Below, piece after piece: positions 33,403 to 42,504 of a DNA stretch of 64,000 bases. The stretch covers positions 1 to 64,000 of the forward strand of contig JBBDRN010000042.1 of NCBI GenBank assembly GCA_040905445.1, read 5' to 3'. Origin of the DNA: SKPT01 sp040905445. Its GTDB lineage: Bacteria; Planctomycetota; Phycisphaerae; Phycisphaerales; Phycisphaeraceae. Under the pieces are notes generated by a model, which was not told the DNA's origin, searched no databases, and was given only the letters and a program-made list of their open reading frames with translations. A program made the position numbers and the translations under genes. Positions within the stretch are counted from its first letter, which is position 1; each line of letters opens with the position of its first letter.

Positions 33403-34710
33403 TCACGGGTTGTTCGCCGCGCCCGTGCCCGCTGGCCGTGGCCGGTGGGGGCACAGCGTCGGGAAGGGGTCGTCGTTGTCCGCCATCCACTGCTGAAGGC
33501 GAGCGTCGAGCTCGCGGCGGATGGCATCGCTGGCGGGGTCGCTGGCCCGGTTGCGGAGCTCGTGCGGATCTTCGTGCAGGTCGTAGAGCTCCACGTCGCC
33601 GGCCGCGTAGACGTTGAGCTTGTGGCGATGCGTGCGGATCATGCGGATCGGCTCGCACCACTGCTGCTTGCCGTGGTACTGCCCGACGACGAACTCGCGC
33701 TGCGGCGGCGGGCCGTGGTCCGTCACGCACGGCTTCAATGACTCGCCGTCGCACGCCGGCGGGTCAACCCCCGCGAAGTCGAGCAGCGTCGGACACATGT
33801 CCGCATTGGTGATCAACTCCGACACGTCGCGTCCCCCTGCCGTGCGCTGCGGCCGCGGCAGGCGAATCATCAGCGGCACGTGCACCATCTGCTCGTACAT
33901 GAACGGCCCCTTGAAGATCAGGCGATGGTGCGCGTCCATGTCGCCGTGGTCGGACGTAACGACCACCACCGTGTTCTCGTCGAGGCCCGTCTCCTCCAGC
34001 GTCGCCAGCAATCGCGCAACGTGGCTGTCGAACGCGGCGACCTTGTCGCGATACGCGGCCCGATATCCCCGCCACGCCGCCTCGGGCTCGTCATGGATGA
34101 CCACGCCCTGGTCGTGCGTCATGAAGCGAAGCTGGGCGGTCGGCTTGGCGGCCAGGTCCTCGCCATGCCAGCACGGCGGCAATGGCACATCGGCGTCCTC
34201 CGGGCGCGGCGGCCGGCGCTGGAAGTGATACACGTCGTGCGGATCGTTGTACGACGCCATCGCGAAAAACGGCCGGTCGGGCTGCCTGGCGCAGCGCCGC
34301 AGCCATGCGTCGGTGTTGGCGGTGACCTTCGCGTCGTCGAGCTTGTCGTCGAGGGGTTGGCGGTCGTTCCAGCCGACCGCGGCGGCCGGATCGTTGCCGA
34401 GGTGCCACTTGCCGTAGTAGGCGGTGGCGTAGCCCGACTGCTGCATCGCGGGGGCGAGCGTGGGCATGCGCAGCGGCTCGCCACCAACCGCCCCGATGTT
34501 GTTGAGCACGCCCGTCTTGCTCGGGTACAGCCCGGTCATCAGCGTCGAGCGGCTGGGCGAGCATTGCGGCGTGGTGCAGAAGGTGGCGCTGAAGCGCACG
34601 GCGTCGCGGGCGAACGCGTCGATCGCGGGCGTCTGGAAGAACGGATCGACCCGCCCCAGCGCCCGGCCGTGCTGTTGATCGGAAAAAATGAACAGGATGT
34701 TGGGTTTCAT
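33403..34710 (-). CDS. Sulfatase (formylglycine-dependent, type I)
   Basis: 435-residue sulfatase. It begins MKPNILFIFSDQQHGRALG with the metal-binding Asp pair near residue 11, then TTPQCSPSRSTLMTG: the C-x-P-S-R motif whose Cys50 is converted to formylglycine. GYATAYYGKWHLGN and VVVTSDHGDMDAHH supply further active-site residues. No signal peptide is visible, so it looks cytoplasmic, unlike many polysaccharide sulfatases. It is transcribed away from the GH4/GalT operon, with about 120 nt between starts. It may desulfate an imported oligosaccharide or sulfated monosaccharide. The open frame upstream of this Met runs antisense to the GH4 gene and is not part of the gene. Confidence 0.9.
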   Translation of the reverse strand: MKPNILFIFSDQQHGRALGRVDPFFQTPAIDAFARDAVRFSATFCTTPQCSPSRSTLMTGLYPSKTGVLNNIGAVGGEPLRMPTLAPAMQQSGYATAYYGKWHLGNDPAAAVGWNDRQPLDDKLDDAKVTANTDAWLRRCARQPDRPFFAMASYNDPHDVYHFQRRPPRPEDADVPLPPCWHGEDLAAKPTAQLRFMTHDQGVVIHDEPEAAWRGYRAAYRDKVAAFDSHVARLLATLEETGLDENTVVVVTSDHGDMDAHHRLIFKGPFMYEQMVHVPLMIRLPRPQRTAGGRDVSELITNADMCPTLLDFAGVDPPACDGESLKPCVTDHGPPPQREFVVGQYHGKQQWCEPIRMIRTHRHKLNVYAAGDVELYDLHEDPHELRNRASDPASDAIRRELDARLQQWMADNDDPFPTLCPHRPRPAGTGAANNP

Positions 34711-34833
34711 GGCCGGCTCCGACGGTGTGCGCGCCTCGTGCCATGATACACCGCGAGCCCGGCGTGATGCGACCCGCGGTCCGGCTGTAGAATGGGCCTC
34801 GCCGCGAACCCGCACCACCGGAGCATGAGCACC

Positions 34834-36357
34834 ATGGCCATCAAGATCGCCGTCATCGGAGCCGGGAGCGTGGGCTTTACCCGCAAGCTGATGCGCGACG
34901 TGCTCAAGGTGGATGAGCTTCAGGACACGCACTTCGCGTTTCATGACATCTCCGCGCGCAACCTCGGTATGGTCGAGCAGATCTGTCGGCGAGACATCGA
35001 GGCGAACAACCTGCCCGCCCGGCTGACGCACCACATGGAGCGCCACCCGGCCGTCGAAGGCGCCCGCTACGTCATCAACTGCACACGCATCGGCGGACTG
35101 GAGGCGTTCGCGCAGGACGTCGACATCCCGCTCAAGTACGGCGTCGACCAGTGTGTCGGCGACACGATCTGCGCCGGCGGGATCATGTACGGCCAGCGGA
35201 ACGTGCCGCAGATCCTCGCCTTTCAGCGCGACATCAAGGCGCTCGCCGCCGACGGCTGCATGCTGCTGAACTACGCCAACCCGATGGCGATCAACACCTG
35301 GGCAGCGCTGGATGCCGCCGACCGCGGCGAGGGGGTCGAGACGCTGGGCCTCTGCCACGGCGTCGAAGGCGGCTGGGTGCAGATCGCCCGGGCGCTCGCG
35401 CACCTCCACGGCGACGAGGACGTGGACCATCGACGCGACGTCGAGATCATCTGTGCCGGCATCAACCACCAGACCTGGTACACGCACGTGCGCTACAAGG
35501 GCCGAGACATCGGGCCCGAAGAACTGCTCGAAGCGTTCGAGAACCACCCGATCTACCCGCAGACCGAGAAGGTGCGCCTCGACGTGCTGCGCCGCTTCGG
35601 CTGCTATTCCACCGAGAGCAACGGCCACCTGAGCGAATACCTGCCCTGGTACCGCAAGCGGCCCGACGAGATTCCGCGCTGGATCAGCAACGATAGCTGG
35701 ATCGGGGGTGAGACAGGCGGCTACCTGCGCGTGTGCAAGGAAGGCCGCAACTGGTTCGAGACCGACTTCCCGCGCTGGCTCGAGGAGGCGGGCAAGCCGC
35801 TCGATGAGCACAAACGCTCGCACGAGCACGCGTCGTGGATCATCGAGGCGCGCGAGACCGGCCGCCCGTACCGGGGCCACTTCAACGTGCGCAACAACGG
35901 CGTCATATCCAACCTCCCGCCCGACTGCATCGTCGAGGCGCCAGGGTGGGTCGACCGGCACGGCGTGAACATGGTCGCGGGGCTGGAGCTGCCCCTGGCG
36001 TGCGCGGCGACGTGCCGGGCGAGCGTCGACGTGCAGCGGATGGCCAAGGCCGCGGCGGTTCGCGGCGATGTCACGCTGCTCAAGCAGGCGATGCTGCACG
36101 ATCCGCTGGTCGGCGCGGTGTGCGACCCCGACGAGGTGTGGCAGATGGTCGACGAGATGCTGATGGCGCAGGCCCAGTGGCTGCCGCAGTACGAGGCGGA
36201 GGCGATCGAGGCGGCGCGGCAGCGGCTGGCGAAGCCGAAGGTGGCGACGCGCGACTGGCAGGGCGCGGCGCGGAAGCCCGTGCAGGATGTCGAAACGCTG
36301 CGCGCAGCCAAGCAGGCGCAGGTGCTCGACGCCGACAAGGCCGGAGCGGCGAAGTGA
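34834..36357 (+). CDS. GH4-family alpha-galactosidase-like enzyme (NAD/Mn-dependent)
   Basis: 507-residue GH4 enzyme. NAD-binding loop IAVIGAGSVGFTRKL starts at residue 5. NYANPMAIN (146-154), GLCHGVEGG with the Mn-ligand Cys174 and GINHQTW with His212 are the GH4 active-site signatures, and ESNGHLSEY matches the alpha-galactosidase/MelA-like branch. GH4 enzymes cleave by oxidation at C3 and elimination, needing NAD and Mn. The start at 34834 is chosen because GGAG lies 10 nt upstream; the ATG at 34825 is too close to it. It heads a plus-strand operon with GalT and a GHMP kinase, so it probably releases galactose (or a related sugar) from an oligosaccharide. Confidence 0.87.
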   Translation: MAIKIAVIGAGSVGFTRKLMRDVLKVDELQDTHFAFHDISARNLGMVEQICRRDIEANNLPARLTHHMERHPAVEGARYVINCTRIGGLEAFAQDVDIPLKYGVDQCVGDTICAGGIMYGQRNVPQILAFQRDIKALAADGCMLLNYANPMAINTWAALDAADRGEGVETLGLCHGVEGGWVQIARALAHLHGDEDVDHRRDVEIICAGINHQTWYTHVRYKGRDIGPEELLEAFENHPIYPQTEKVRLDVLRRFGCYSTESNGHLSEYLPWYRKRPDEIPRWISNDSWIGGETGGYLRVCKEGRNWFETDFPRWLEEAGKPLDEHKRSHEHASWIIEARETGRPYRGHFNVRNNGVISNLPPDCIVEAPGWVDRHGVNMVAGLELPLACAATCRASVDVQRMAKAAAVRGDVTLLKQAMLHDPLVGAVCDPDEVWQMVDEMLMAQAQWLPQYEAEAIEAARQRLAKPKVATRDWQGAARKPVQDVETLRAAKQAQVLDADKAGAAK

Positions 36358-36395
36358 TGCGGCCATGACGAGCGCCGCCAAGGCGCGGCCGTTGC

Positions 36396-36457
36396 AGGGT
36401 CCGCTGTGCGGACTTTGGACGCGCGTTGCACCCGGGAAGATCCGCACAGCGGACCCT
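36396..36457. repeat. Palindromic element copy A
   Basis: Perfect 17-nt inverted repeat: AGGGTCCGCTGTGCGGA at 36396-36412 and its complement at 36441-36457, with a 28-nt loop. Each arm is itself a small palindrome (GTCCGC-TGT-GCGGAC). It lies between the GH4 gene and galT and belongs to the family found at 48222, 50877, 57697, 58871 and 60196. Confidence 0.75.
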
Positions 36458-36497
36458 CGCCACGGCGCGTCTCGATCCGTACTCAAGGACGCTACGC

Positions 36498-37571
36498 TTG
36501 ACACCCAACCCCGCCGACAGCCGATGGGAGCAGCGCTGGCACCCGCTGCGGCGCGAATGGGTGGTCATCGCCGCGCACCGCGACGATCGGCCATGGTCGG
36601 GGCAGCGCGAGGTGGCGGTCGATGAGCGTCCGCCGACGCACGCCCCCGCCTGCCACCTGTGTCCCGGCAACACGCGCGTAAGTGGCGCGGTTAACGACGC
36701 CTACACCGGCGTGTACGTGTTCGACAACGATCACCCGTGCGTCGGGCCGGGGGCGCCGGTGGACCTCGTGCAGCCGGGCGGGCCTTACGCCGCGAGCCCG
36801 GCGACGGGGCTGTCGCGCGTCGTCTGCTACCACCGGCGCCACGACCTGCGGTTGGCGCAGCTCGATCACGCCGGCGTGGTGCGGCTGCTCGCGACGTGGC
36901 AAGAGCAGTACCGCGAGCTGGGCAGCCGGCCCGAGGTCAACCACGTGCTGATCTTCGAGAACAACGGCCCGCAGGTCGGCGTCTCGAACCCGCACCCGCA
37001 CTGCCAGATCTACGCGACCACCTTCGTCTTCCCCACCATCGAGCGCGAAGCGGCCGCCTGCGCCGCCCACCACGAGCGCACCGGGCGCTCGCTGCTGGGG
37101 GACATGATCGACGCGGAGCTTGCCGACGGCCGGCGAATACTCGCCGCACGCCCGGGCGCGGTGAGCTTCGTGCCGTACTGCGCCCGCTACGCCTGTGAGA
37201 CGTACGTCGCGCCGCGACGGGCGGTGGCGAGCGTCGCGGAACTGCACGCGGCCGAGCTCGACGACCTCGCGGCCGCGCTCAAGGACACGCTGACGCGCTA
37301 CGACAACCTCTGGTCGATGCCGTTGCCCTACGTCATGGCGCTGCACCAGGCGCCGACGGACGGGCGCGATGACGCCGGCTTTCACTTTCACATCGAGCTG
37401 CATCCGCCGCTGCGTCGGCCGAACCTGCTCAAGTTCCTCGCCGGGCCGGAGATCGGGGCCGGCGGGTTCATCGCCGACACTTGGCCGGAGGACAAGGCCG
37501 CGGAGTTGCGGGCGGTGGCGGGCGACGTGCATTACCTGGACGCGGCGATGAGCGAGGCGAGCGATGCGTGA
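36498..37571 (+). CDS. galT: Galactose-1-phosphate uridylyltransferase
   Basis: 357-residue HIT-superfamily enzyme. The zinc ligands appear as CHLCPGN (Cys52, Cys55), and the active site as NPHPHCQ (His166, nucleophile His168, Gln170). FENNGPQVGVSNPHPHCQ and FHFHIELHPPLRRPNLLKF are GalT hallmarks. It transfers UMP from UDP-glucose to galactose-1-phosphate. The start is taken as a TTG at 36498 with AAGGA 8 nt upstream; the frame before it runs through hairpin element A. Its end overlaps the phosphatase gene by 8 nt. Given the arabinokinase-like kinase downstream, the natural sugar could be another aldose-1-phosphate. Confidence 0.9.
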   Translation: MTPNPADSRWEQRWHPLRREWVVIAAHRDDRPWSGQREVAVDERPPTHAPACHLCPGNTRVSGAVNDAYTGVYVFDNDHPCVGPGAPVDLVQPGGPYAASPATGLSRVVCYHRRHDLRLAQLDHAGVVRLLATWQEQYRELGSRPEVNHVLIFENNGPQVGVSNPHPHCQIYATTFVFPTIEREAAACAAHHERTGRSLLGDMIDAELADGRRILAARPGAVSFVPYCARYACETYVAPRRAVASVAELHAAELDDLAAALKDTLTRYDNLWSMPLPYVMALHQAPTDGRDDAGFHFHIELHPPLRRPNLLKFLAGPEIGAGGFIADTWPEDKAAELRAVAGDVHYLDAAMSEASDA

Positions 37572-38601
37572 CGTGGCCGAGCTGATCGAGCCGATCCGCG
37601 CGATGCACGAGGCGATCCGCGCCGCCGTCGTGACGCAGTGCGAGCAGCAGACGGTCGAGCAACTCGCGGCGGTGGTGACGGAAGAGGGTGATGCGGGTGG
37701 TGGAGGCGGAGGTGGGGACACGATCTACGCCGTCGATCGCGTCAGCGAGCACGTGCTCGTCGACCACCTCGAGGCGATCGCCGAGCGCGTCCCGCTCATC
37801 CTGCTCGCCGAGGGCCTGCCGAGCGATGGCGTCGTGCTCCCTCGCGGCACATCGCCCGCCGACGCCATCTACCGCGTGCTGGTCGACCCCATCGACGGGA
37901 CGCGCGGGCTCATGTATCAGAAGCGCCCGGCGTGGGTGCTCACAGGCGTGGCGCCCAATCGCGGACCGGCCACGCGACTCCGCGACATCGAGCTGGCGAT
38001 CCAGACCGAGATCCCCCTCGTCAAGCAGCATCTCTGCGACCAACTCTGGGTCTGCGGCGACGGCCCGCCCACGGCGCGCCGGCTCAACCGCCTCACGGGC
38101 GAACACACGCCGCTGACGCCGCGCCCGTCGCAGGCCACGACCATCGACCACGGCTGCGTCAGCTTCGCCCGCTTTTTCCCGGGCGCCCGCGACGTCCTCG
38201 CCGCCGTCGACGAGCAGGTCATGCACAGCCTGCTCGGCCAGCAGCCACCCGGCAAGGCGCTGTGCTTCGAGGACCAGTACGCCTGCACCGGCGGGCAGCT
38301 TTACGAACTGATGATGGGCCGCGACCGCGTCATCGCCGACCTGCGCCCGCTCGTCGCGGACGTGCTGCGCCAGCGCGGCCGCGCCGCCGGCCTTTGCTGT
38401 CACCCCTATGACCTGTGCACGCTGCGCATCGCGGAGGCGGCGGGTGTCGTCGTGACAGACGCGGCCGGGGCGCCGCTCGACGCGCCGCTCAATCTCGAAG
38501 CGGACGTGACGTGGGTGGGTTATGCCAACGCTTCGCTGCGCACGGCGTTCGAGCCGGCGCTGCGCGCGGCCCTGCGCGATCATGGGCTGAATGATGGCTG
38601 A
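37564..38601 (+). CDS. Inositol-monophosphatase/FBPase-family phosphatase
   Basis: 345-residue member of the Li-sensitive Mg-dependent phosphatase superfamily. GDTIYAVDRVSEHVLVDHLE is the N-terminal substrate/metal region, LLAEG gives the Glu and VDPIDGTRGLMYQ is the DPIDGT metal motif. A Gly run (about residues 46-52) interrupts the N-terminal part. C-terminal residues DAAGAPLDAPLN fill the place of the usual substrate loop. It starts inside galT and overlaps the kinase gene by 11 nt, so it belongs to the same sugar-phosphate operon. Likely a sugar-phosphate phosphatase; the substrate is unknown. Confidence 0.8.
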   Translation: MRDVAELIEPIRAMHEAIRAAVVTQCEQQTVEQLAAVVTEEGDAGGGGGGGDTIYAVDRVSEHVLVDHLEAIAERVPLILLAEGLPSDGVVLPRGTSPADAIYRVLVDPIDGTRGLMYQKRPAWVLTGVAPNRGPATRLRDIELAIQTEIPLVKQHLCDQLWVCGDGPPTARRLNRLTGEHTPLTPRPSQATTIDHGCVSFARFFPGARDVLAAVDEQVMHSLLGQQPPGKALCFEDQYACTGGQLYELMMGRDRVIADLRPLVADVLRQRGRAAGLCCHPYDLCTLRIAEAAGVVVTDAAGAPLDAPLNLEADVTWVGYANASLRTAFEPALRAALRDHGLNDG

Positions 38602-40027
38602 GGATTTGACGCAGTTCGTGAGCTGGCTGGGCGATCTGCCGCGCCGTGGCGGCGCACTCGCCACGTGGTTCGACGCCGACGCGCCGGTGTACGCGGCCCG
38701 CGCGCCCGGCCGGCTGGACGTGATGGGCGGCATCGCCGACTACTCGGGGTCGCTGGTGCTGCAGATGCCGATCGCCGAGGCCGCGTGCTGCGCGGTGCAA
38801 TGCAACGACACCGGCCACTTCGACGCCGCAACCATCGACGCCGACACCCCCGCCACACATTACTTCAGCGCCCCGGCCGCGCTGCTCGCCGACGACCTCG
38901 GCGCCATCGCCGTCGCGCTCGCCACGCACGATGCCGGCGACTGGGGGGCGTACCTGCTCGGCCCGGTCGCCGCGCTGCTGCACCACACCGGCGCGCCCCC
39001 GCCTCGCGGCATGCGCGTGCTGCTGCGCTCGCACGTGCCCGCGGGCAAGGGCGTCAGCTCGTCCGCGGCCATCGAGGTCGCCACCGCCCGCGCCGCCGCC
39101 GCCGCGCTCGGCTGCGAGATCGGCGGCCACGCGCTGGCGCTCTGCTGCCAGGCCGCGGAGAACCGCGTCGCCCGCGCCCCCTGCGGCGTGATGGATCAGC
39201 TCGCCGCCACGCTCGGCCGCGAAGGCGAACTGCTGGCGATCCTCTGTCAGCCGGCCGAGGTGCTTGGCCACTGTCGCGTGCCCGAGCCGTGGCGCGTCTG
39301 GGGCGTCGACTCGGGCGTGCGCCACGCGGTCAGCGGAGCGGACTATGGCCAGGTGCGTGCGGCCGCGTTCATGGGCTACCGCTACATCGCCGGGGCAGCG
39401 GGGCTCCGCGTGACGCCCCTCGCCCCCGGGCGCGTGCGCATCGACGACCCGCGCTGGCACGGCCACGTCGCCAACGTCACGCCCAGCGAGTATGAGACGT
39501 GCTTCCGTGACGCGGTGCCGGCGCAGGTGACCGGCCGCGCGTTCCTCGATGCGATGCATGGCACGACGGACGAGCTGGTGCCCATCGACCCGGCGACGAC
39601 CTACGCCGTGCGGCAGGCGGTGGCGCACCCGATCCACGAGCACCACCGCGTGCGGCTCTTTGCTGCGCTGCTGCAAGCGCCGACGATGCCCGAAACCCCC
39701 CAACTCCTCGGCGAGCTGATGTACCAGTCACACGCCAGCTACTCCGCGTGCGGGCTCGGCTCGGACGCGACGGACGCGATCGTCCGGCAGGTGCGCGACG
39801 CCGGCGCGGCTGTAGGGCTCTACGGCGCCAAGATCACCGGCGGCGGCAGCGGCGGGACGGTCGCCGTGCTCGGGCATCGCGACGCCGAGCCGGCGGTGCG
39901 CCGCATCGCGGCCGCCGGCCGGGGCGCGGGCCCGGGCGGGGGCGACCTGCCGCGGCGCGTGTTCGTCGGCTCGTCGGACGGGGCGATGGCCGTGCCCGTC
40001 GTGCGCACGCGAGCAGGCAGAGGGTAG
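38591..40027 (+). CDS. GHMP sugar kinase, L-arabinokinase/galactokinase-like
   Basis: 478-residue GHMP kinase. Motif 1 is ARAPGRLDVMGGIADYSG (37-54), where galactokinase would read APGRVNxIGEHTDY. Motif 2 is VPAGKGVSSSAAIEVATA and motif 3 is YGAKITGGGSGGTVAVLG. From memory these variants (GGIADYSG, GKGVSSSAA) match plant L-arabinokinase (ARA1) much better than GalK. The first residues FVSWLGDLPRRGG resemble no other kinase domain. It phosphorylates the anomeric position of galactose, arabinose or a similar sugar. It overlaps the phosphatase gene; ATG ATG makes 38591 or 38594 possible starts. Confidence 0.85.
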   Translation: MMAEDLTQFVSWLGDLPRRGGALATWFDADAPVYAARAPGRLDVMGGIADYSGSLVLQMPIAEAACCAVQCNDTGHFDAATIDADTPATHYFSAPAALLADDLGAIAVALATHDAGDWGAYLLGPVAALLHHTGAPPPRGMRVLLRSHVPAGKGVSSSAAIEVATARAAAAALGCEIGGHALALCCQAAENRVARAPCGVMDQLAATLGREGELLAILCQPAEVLGHCRVPEPWRVWGVDSGVRHAVSGADYGQVRAAAFMGYRYIAGAAGLRVTPLAPGRVRIDDPRWHGHVANVTPSEYETCFRDAVPAQVTGRAFLDAMHGTTDELVPIDPATTYAVRQAVAHPIHEHHRVRLFAALLQAPTMPETPQLLGELMYQSHASYSACGLGSDATDAIVRQVRDAGAAVGLYGAKITGGGSGGTVAVLGHRDAEPAVRRIAAAGRGAGPGGGDLPRRVFVGSSDGAMAVPVVRTRAGRG

Positions 40028-40098
40028 ACTGCGGGGGCCGCGAAGCCGCGGCGCGCCGTGCGGCGTGTCGGCCGCGTCACCCGTTAGGAGAGGCCACG

Positions 40099-40941
40099 AT
40101 GAAGTTGAGTTTCATGACGCTTGGTTGCCCGAAGTGGGATCTGGACACGATCTGCCGGCAGGGCCAGACCAACGGCTTCGACGCCGTCGATCTGCGCGGC
40201 TATCTCGACGAGCTCGACGTCACGAGACTCCCCGCGTTCACGACGGGCGCGGCGGCGACGCGGCGCCAGCTCGGCGACGCCGGCCTCGCCGTCAGCGGGA
40301 TCAGCTCCAGTATCAGCGTCTGCGACGACGCCAAGCGGCAGGCCAACCTCGACGAGGCGCGGCGCACGATCGACGTCGCCCGCGCGTTCGCCGCGCCCCA
40401 CGTGCGCGTCTTCGGCAACGGCGACGTGCCGGCGATCGGCCACGACGCCGCCGCGAAGATCGGTCTCGAGACGATGCACCAAATCCTCGCCCTCGACGGC
40501 GCCGGTGAGCTCAAGTGGGTCTTCGAGACCCACGACCACTGGATGCGCGGCGCCGACTGCGCCCGCCTGCTCGACGGCATCCCCCTGCCAGCCTTCGGCG
40601 CGCTGTGGGACATGGGCCACACCGCCCGCGTCGGCGGCGAGCAGCCGCACGAGACATACGAGCACCTGCGGGGCCGGGTGTACTACACGCACGTCAAGGA
40701 CGCCGTGCACGACCCGGCGCATCCGCAGGCGATGAAGGACGGGTGGCGCTACGTCCCGCCGGGCCAGGGCGAGCTGCCGCTGGCGGCGTCGATCCGGCTT
40801 CTCGCCGACCATGGGTACGACGGCTACCTCGTTTTCGAGCATGAGAAGCGGTGGCACCCCGACCTGCCCGAGCCGGAGGACGCGCTGCCGGCGTTCGCGC
40901 AGTGGGCGCGGCAGACGCTCGCGGCGATGGCGGAAGCCTGA
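40099..40941 (+). CDS. TIM-barrel sugar isomerase/epimerase
   Basis: 280-residue AP-endonuclease-2 superfamily barrel. MKLSFMTLGCPKWDLDTICRQ and FDAVDLRGYLDEL are the first strands; WVFETHD, ALWDMGHTARVGGE, VYYTHVKDAV and YLVFEHEKRW carry the acidic and His metal-binding residues of this fold. TTAGGAGAGG precedes the ATG. It follows the GHMP kinase gene by 71 nt. It would isomerise or epimerise a monosaccharide released by the operon's hydrolases. The substrate is not predictable. Confidence 0.82.
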   Translation: MKLSFMTLGCPKWDLDTICRQGQTNGFDAVDLRGYLDELDVTRLPAFTTGAAATRRQLGDAGLAVSGISSSISVCDDAKRQANLDEARRTIDVARAFAAPHVRVFGNGDVPAIGHDAAAKIGLETMHQILALDGAGELKWVFETHDHWMRGADCARLLDGIPLPAFGALWDMGHTARVGGEQPHETYEHLRGRVYYTHVKDAVHDPAHPQAMKDGWRYVPPGQGELPLAASIRLLADHGYDGYLVFEHEKRWHPDLPEPEDALPAFAQWARQTLAAMAEA

Positions 40942-40966
40942 GGCTCGATTCGTGCCAGGGGCAGCG

Positions 40967-42400
40967 ATGAGCCGCGATGTCATGGAGACCTGCATGTTGT
41001 GCATCGGCCGATTCGTGGGCGTCGCCGGGGCAGGCATCGCGCTCGGCGCGGGTGCCGCCGTGGCCGACCCGTGGCTGGAGCAGCCGGCGACGATCCCGGG
41101 CAACTGGACCTGGCGGGCCGACCCCCTGCCGCCGCTGGAGACGGTCGTCGACCGCGTGCGGCCGGCGGTGCCGGTCTATGGCCTGTACACGTGGGGCGGG
41201 GAGTACCTGACCCACCGCCAAAGCATCGCGGACGTCGGCTGGACGAGCATCCGCATGGGCGGACGCATCGAAGACGACACCATGTTCGCCCTGGTGGAGG
41301 ACGGCCTCGACGTCGTCCACACGCTCGGCGGCGAGCGCCGCGACCAGTTCGACTCCGACGAAGCCTTTCTCGCCGCTTACCACCAGAGCGTCGTTGACAC
41401 GCTCCACCGCTACGGCCCCGGCGGCGCGTTCTTCGACGACCACCCCAACACGCCGCGGCGCCCCATCACGCAGGTGAACATCTGGAACGAGCCGAACTTC
41501 CACTACATGATCCCCGACGACCCGGACCGCCCGCGGCCGGAGGTGGAGGCCGAGCGCGAGGCCCTCTACGCGAAGCTGCTGCCCGCGACGTATGAGTTGA
41601 TCAAGCACGAGTGGCCGGACGTGATGGTCGTCGGCTTCTCCGCCGGCGGGGCGGGCGCGGGCGATCGGCGCTGGATCCAGAACGTCCACGAGCAGAGCGA
41701 CGCCGTCGCGGACGCTTACGACGCCGTGAGCACGCAGCCGTACATCGACCCCGCGCCGCCCGAGGCGCACAGCGTGCGCGGCTGGGGCAGCTACTCGATC
41801 GCGCAGGGCGTGGCGACCATTCGCCAGACGCTCGCGGCGTTCGGCCGGGCCGACGCGCCGCTCTGGTTCACCGAGATCGGCTGGGCGATCTCGCAGGAGG
41901 CCGGCGGACGCTTCGCGATGAACCGCGACGCCCACGCGACGCCGGAGCTTCAGGCCGCGTACGTCACCCGTCTCTACGCGCTGGCGATGCGCCTCGGCGT
42001 CGAGCGCGTCCACATCATGTTCGCCACCGATACCGACGGCTACAACGGCGGGTTCTTCCTGCCCGGCGGCACGTGGCGACCGTCGGCCCACGCGGTCCGG
42101 CACATGATCGAGCGCATGCCTCAACCCCGGCTCACCGGCGCCGTCAGCGACGGCGACGAGGGCTATTACGCCTACCTCTTCTCGCCGGGGGCCGATCGCG
42201 ACGACACCGTGCTCATGGCGTGGAACGTCGCCGGGCCACGCACCGTCAAGGTGCACATCGACGGCGTCGGCACGGTCGCCGGCTACGACATGCTCGGCCA
42301 CGAGCGCACGCTGACGATCCGCGACGGCGTGCTCGAACTGGAGATCGGGCCCTATCCCGTTTACGTGACGGTCCCGGCGGCGACGACGGTGCGGGAGTGA
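40967..42400 (+). CDS. Secreted clan GH-A glycoside hydrolase
   Basis: 477-residue exported enzyme. A signal peptide is visible (CIGRFVGVAGAGIALGAGAA then VADP). The catalytic barrel has VNIWNEPNFHY, the NE(P) acid/base motif of clan GH-A, and WFTEIGWAISQEAGG with the nucleophile Glu after strand 7. VSTQPYID and ERVHIMFATDTDGYNG lie where substrate-binding loops are expected. A small beta-domain (about 400-477) ends the protein. The ATG at 40967 is preceded by AGGGG; ATGs at 40982 and 40994 are alternatives. It is probably an endo- or exo-acting polysaccharide hydrolase; a GH39/GH5-like family is likely but not assignable. Confidence 0.82.
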   Translation: MSRDVMETCMLCIGRFVGVAGAGIALGAGAAVADPWLEQPATIPGNWTWRADPLPPLETVVDRVRPAVPVYGLYTWGGEYLTHRQSIADVGWTSIRMGGRIEDDTMFALVEDGLDVVHTLGGERRDQFDSDEAFLAAYHQSVVDTLHRYGPGGAFFDDHPNTPRRPITQVNIWNEPNFHYMIPDDPDRPRPEVEAEREALYAKLLPATYELIKHEWPDVMVVGFSAGGAGAGDRRWIQNVHEQSDAVADAYDAVSTQPYIDPAPPEAHSVRGWGSYSIAQGVATIRQTLAAFGRADAPLWFTEIGWAISQEAGGRFAMNRDAHATPELQAAYVTRLYALAMRLGVERVHIMFATDTDGYNGGFFLPGGTWRPSAHAVRHMIERMPQPRLTGAVSDGDEGYYAYLFSPGADRDDTVLMAWNVAGPRTVKVHIDGVGTVAGYDMLGHERTLTIRDGVLELEIGPYPVYVTVPAATTVRE

Positions 42401-42504
42401 CCGGGAGCATGCCTGACGCATGGTTCGCCGGGCCATGTTGACGGCGATATGATTGGCGACGTGCGATGCGCACCGGAGCTCGATATTTGAACGCGGAGGT
42501 TGCC

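Noticed and set aside
34711..36504. N-terminal extension of the sulfatase over the GH4 gene
   Set aside because: The open frame continues upstream of the sulfatase Met for almost 600 codons but is antisense to a GH4 enzyme; the sulfatase family starts at MKPNILFIFSDQ.
37564..38601. Inositol-1-phosphatase of inositol synthesis
   Set aside because: The family fits, but overlap with galT and a sugar kinase gene points to a sugar-phosphate substrate; no inositol synthase is nearby.
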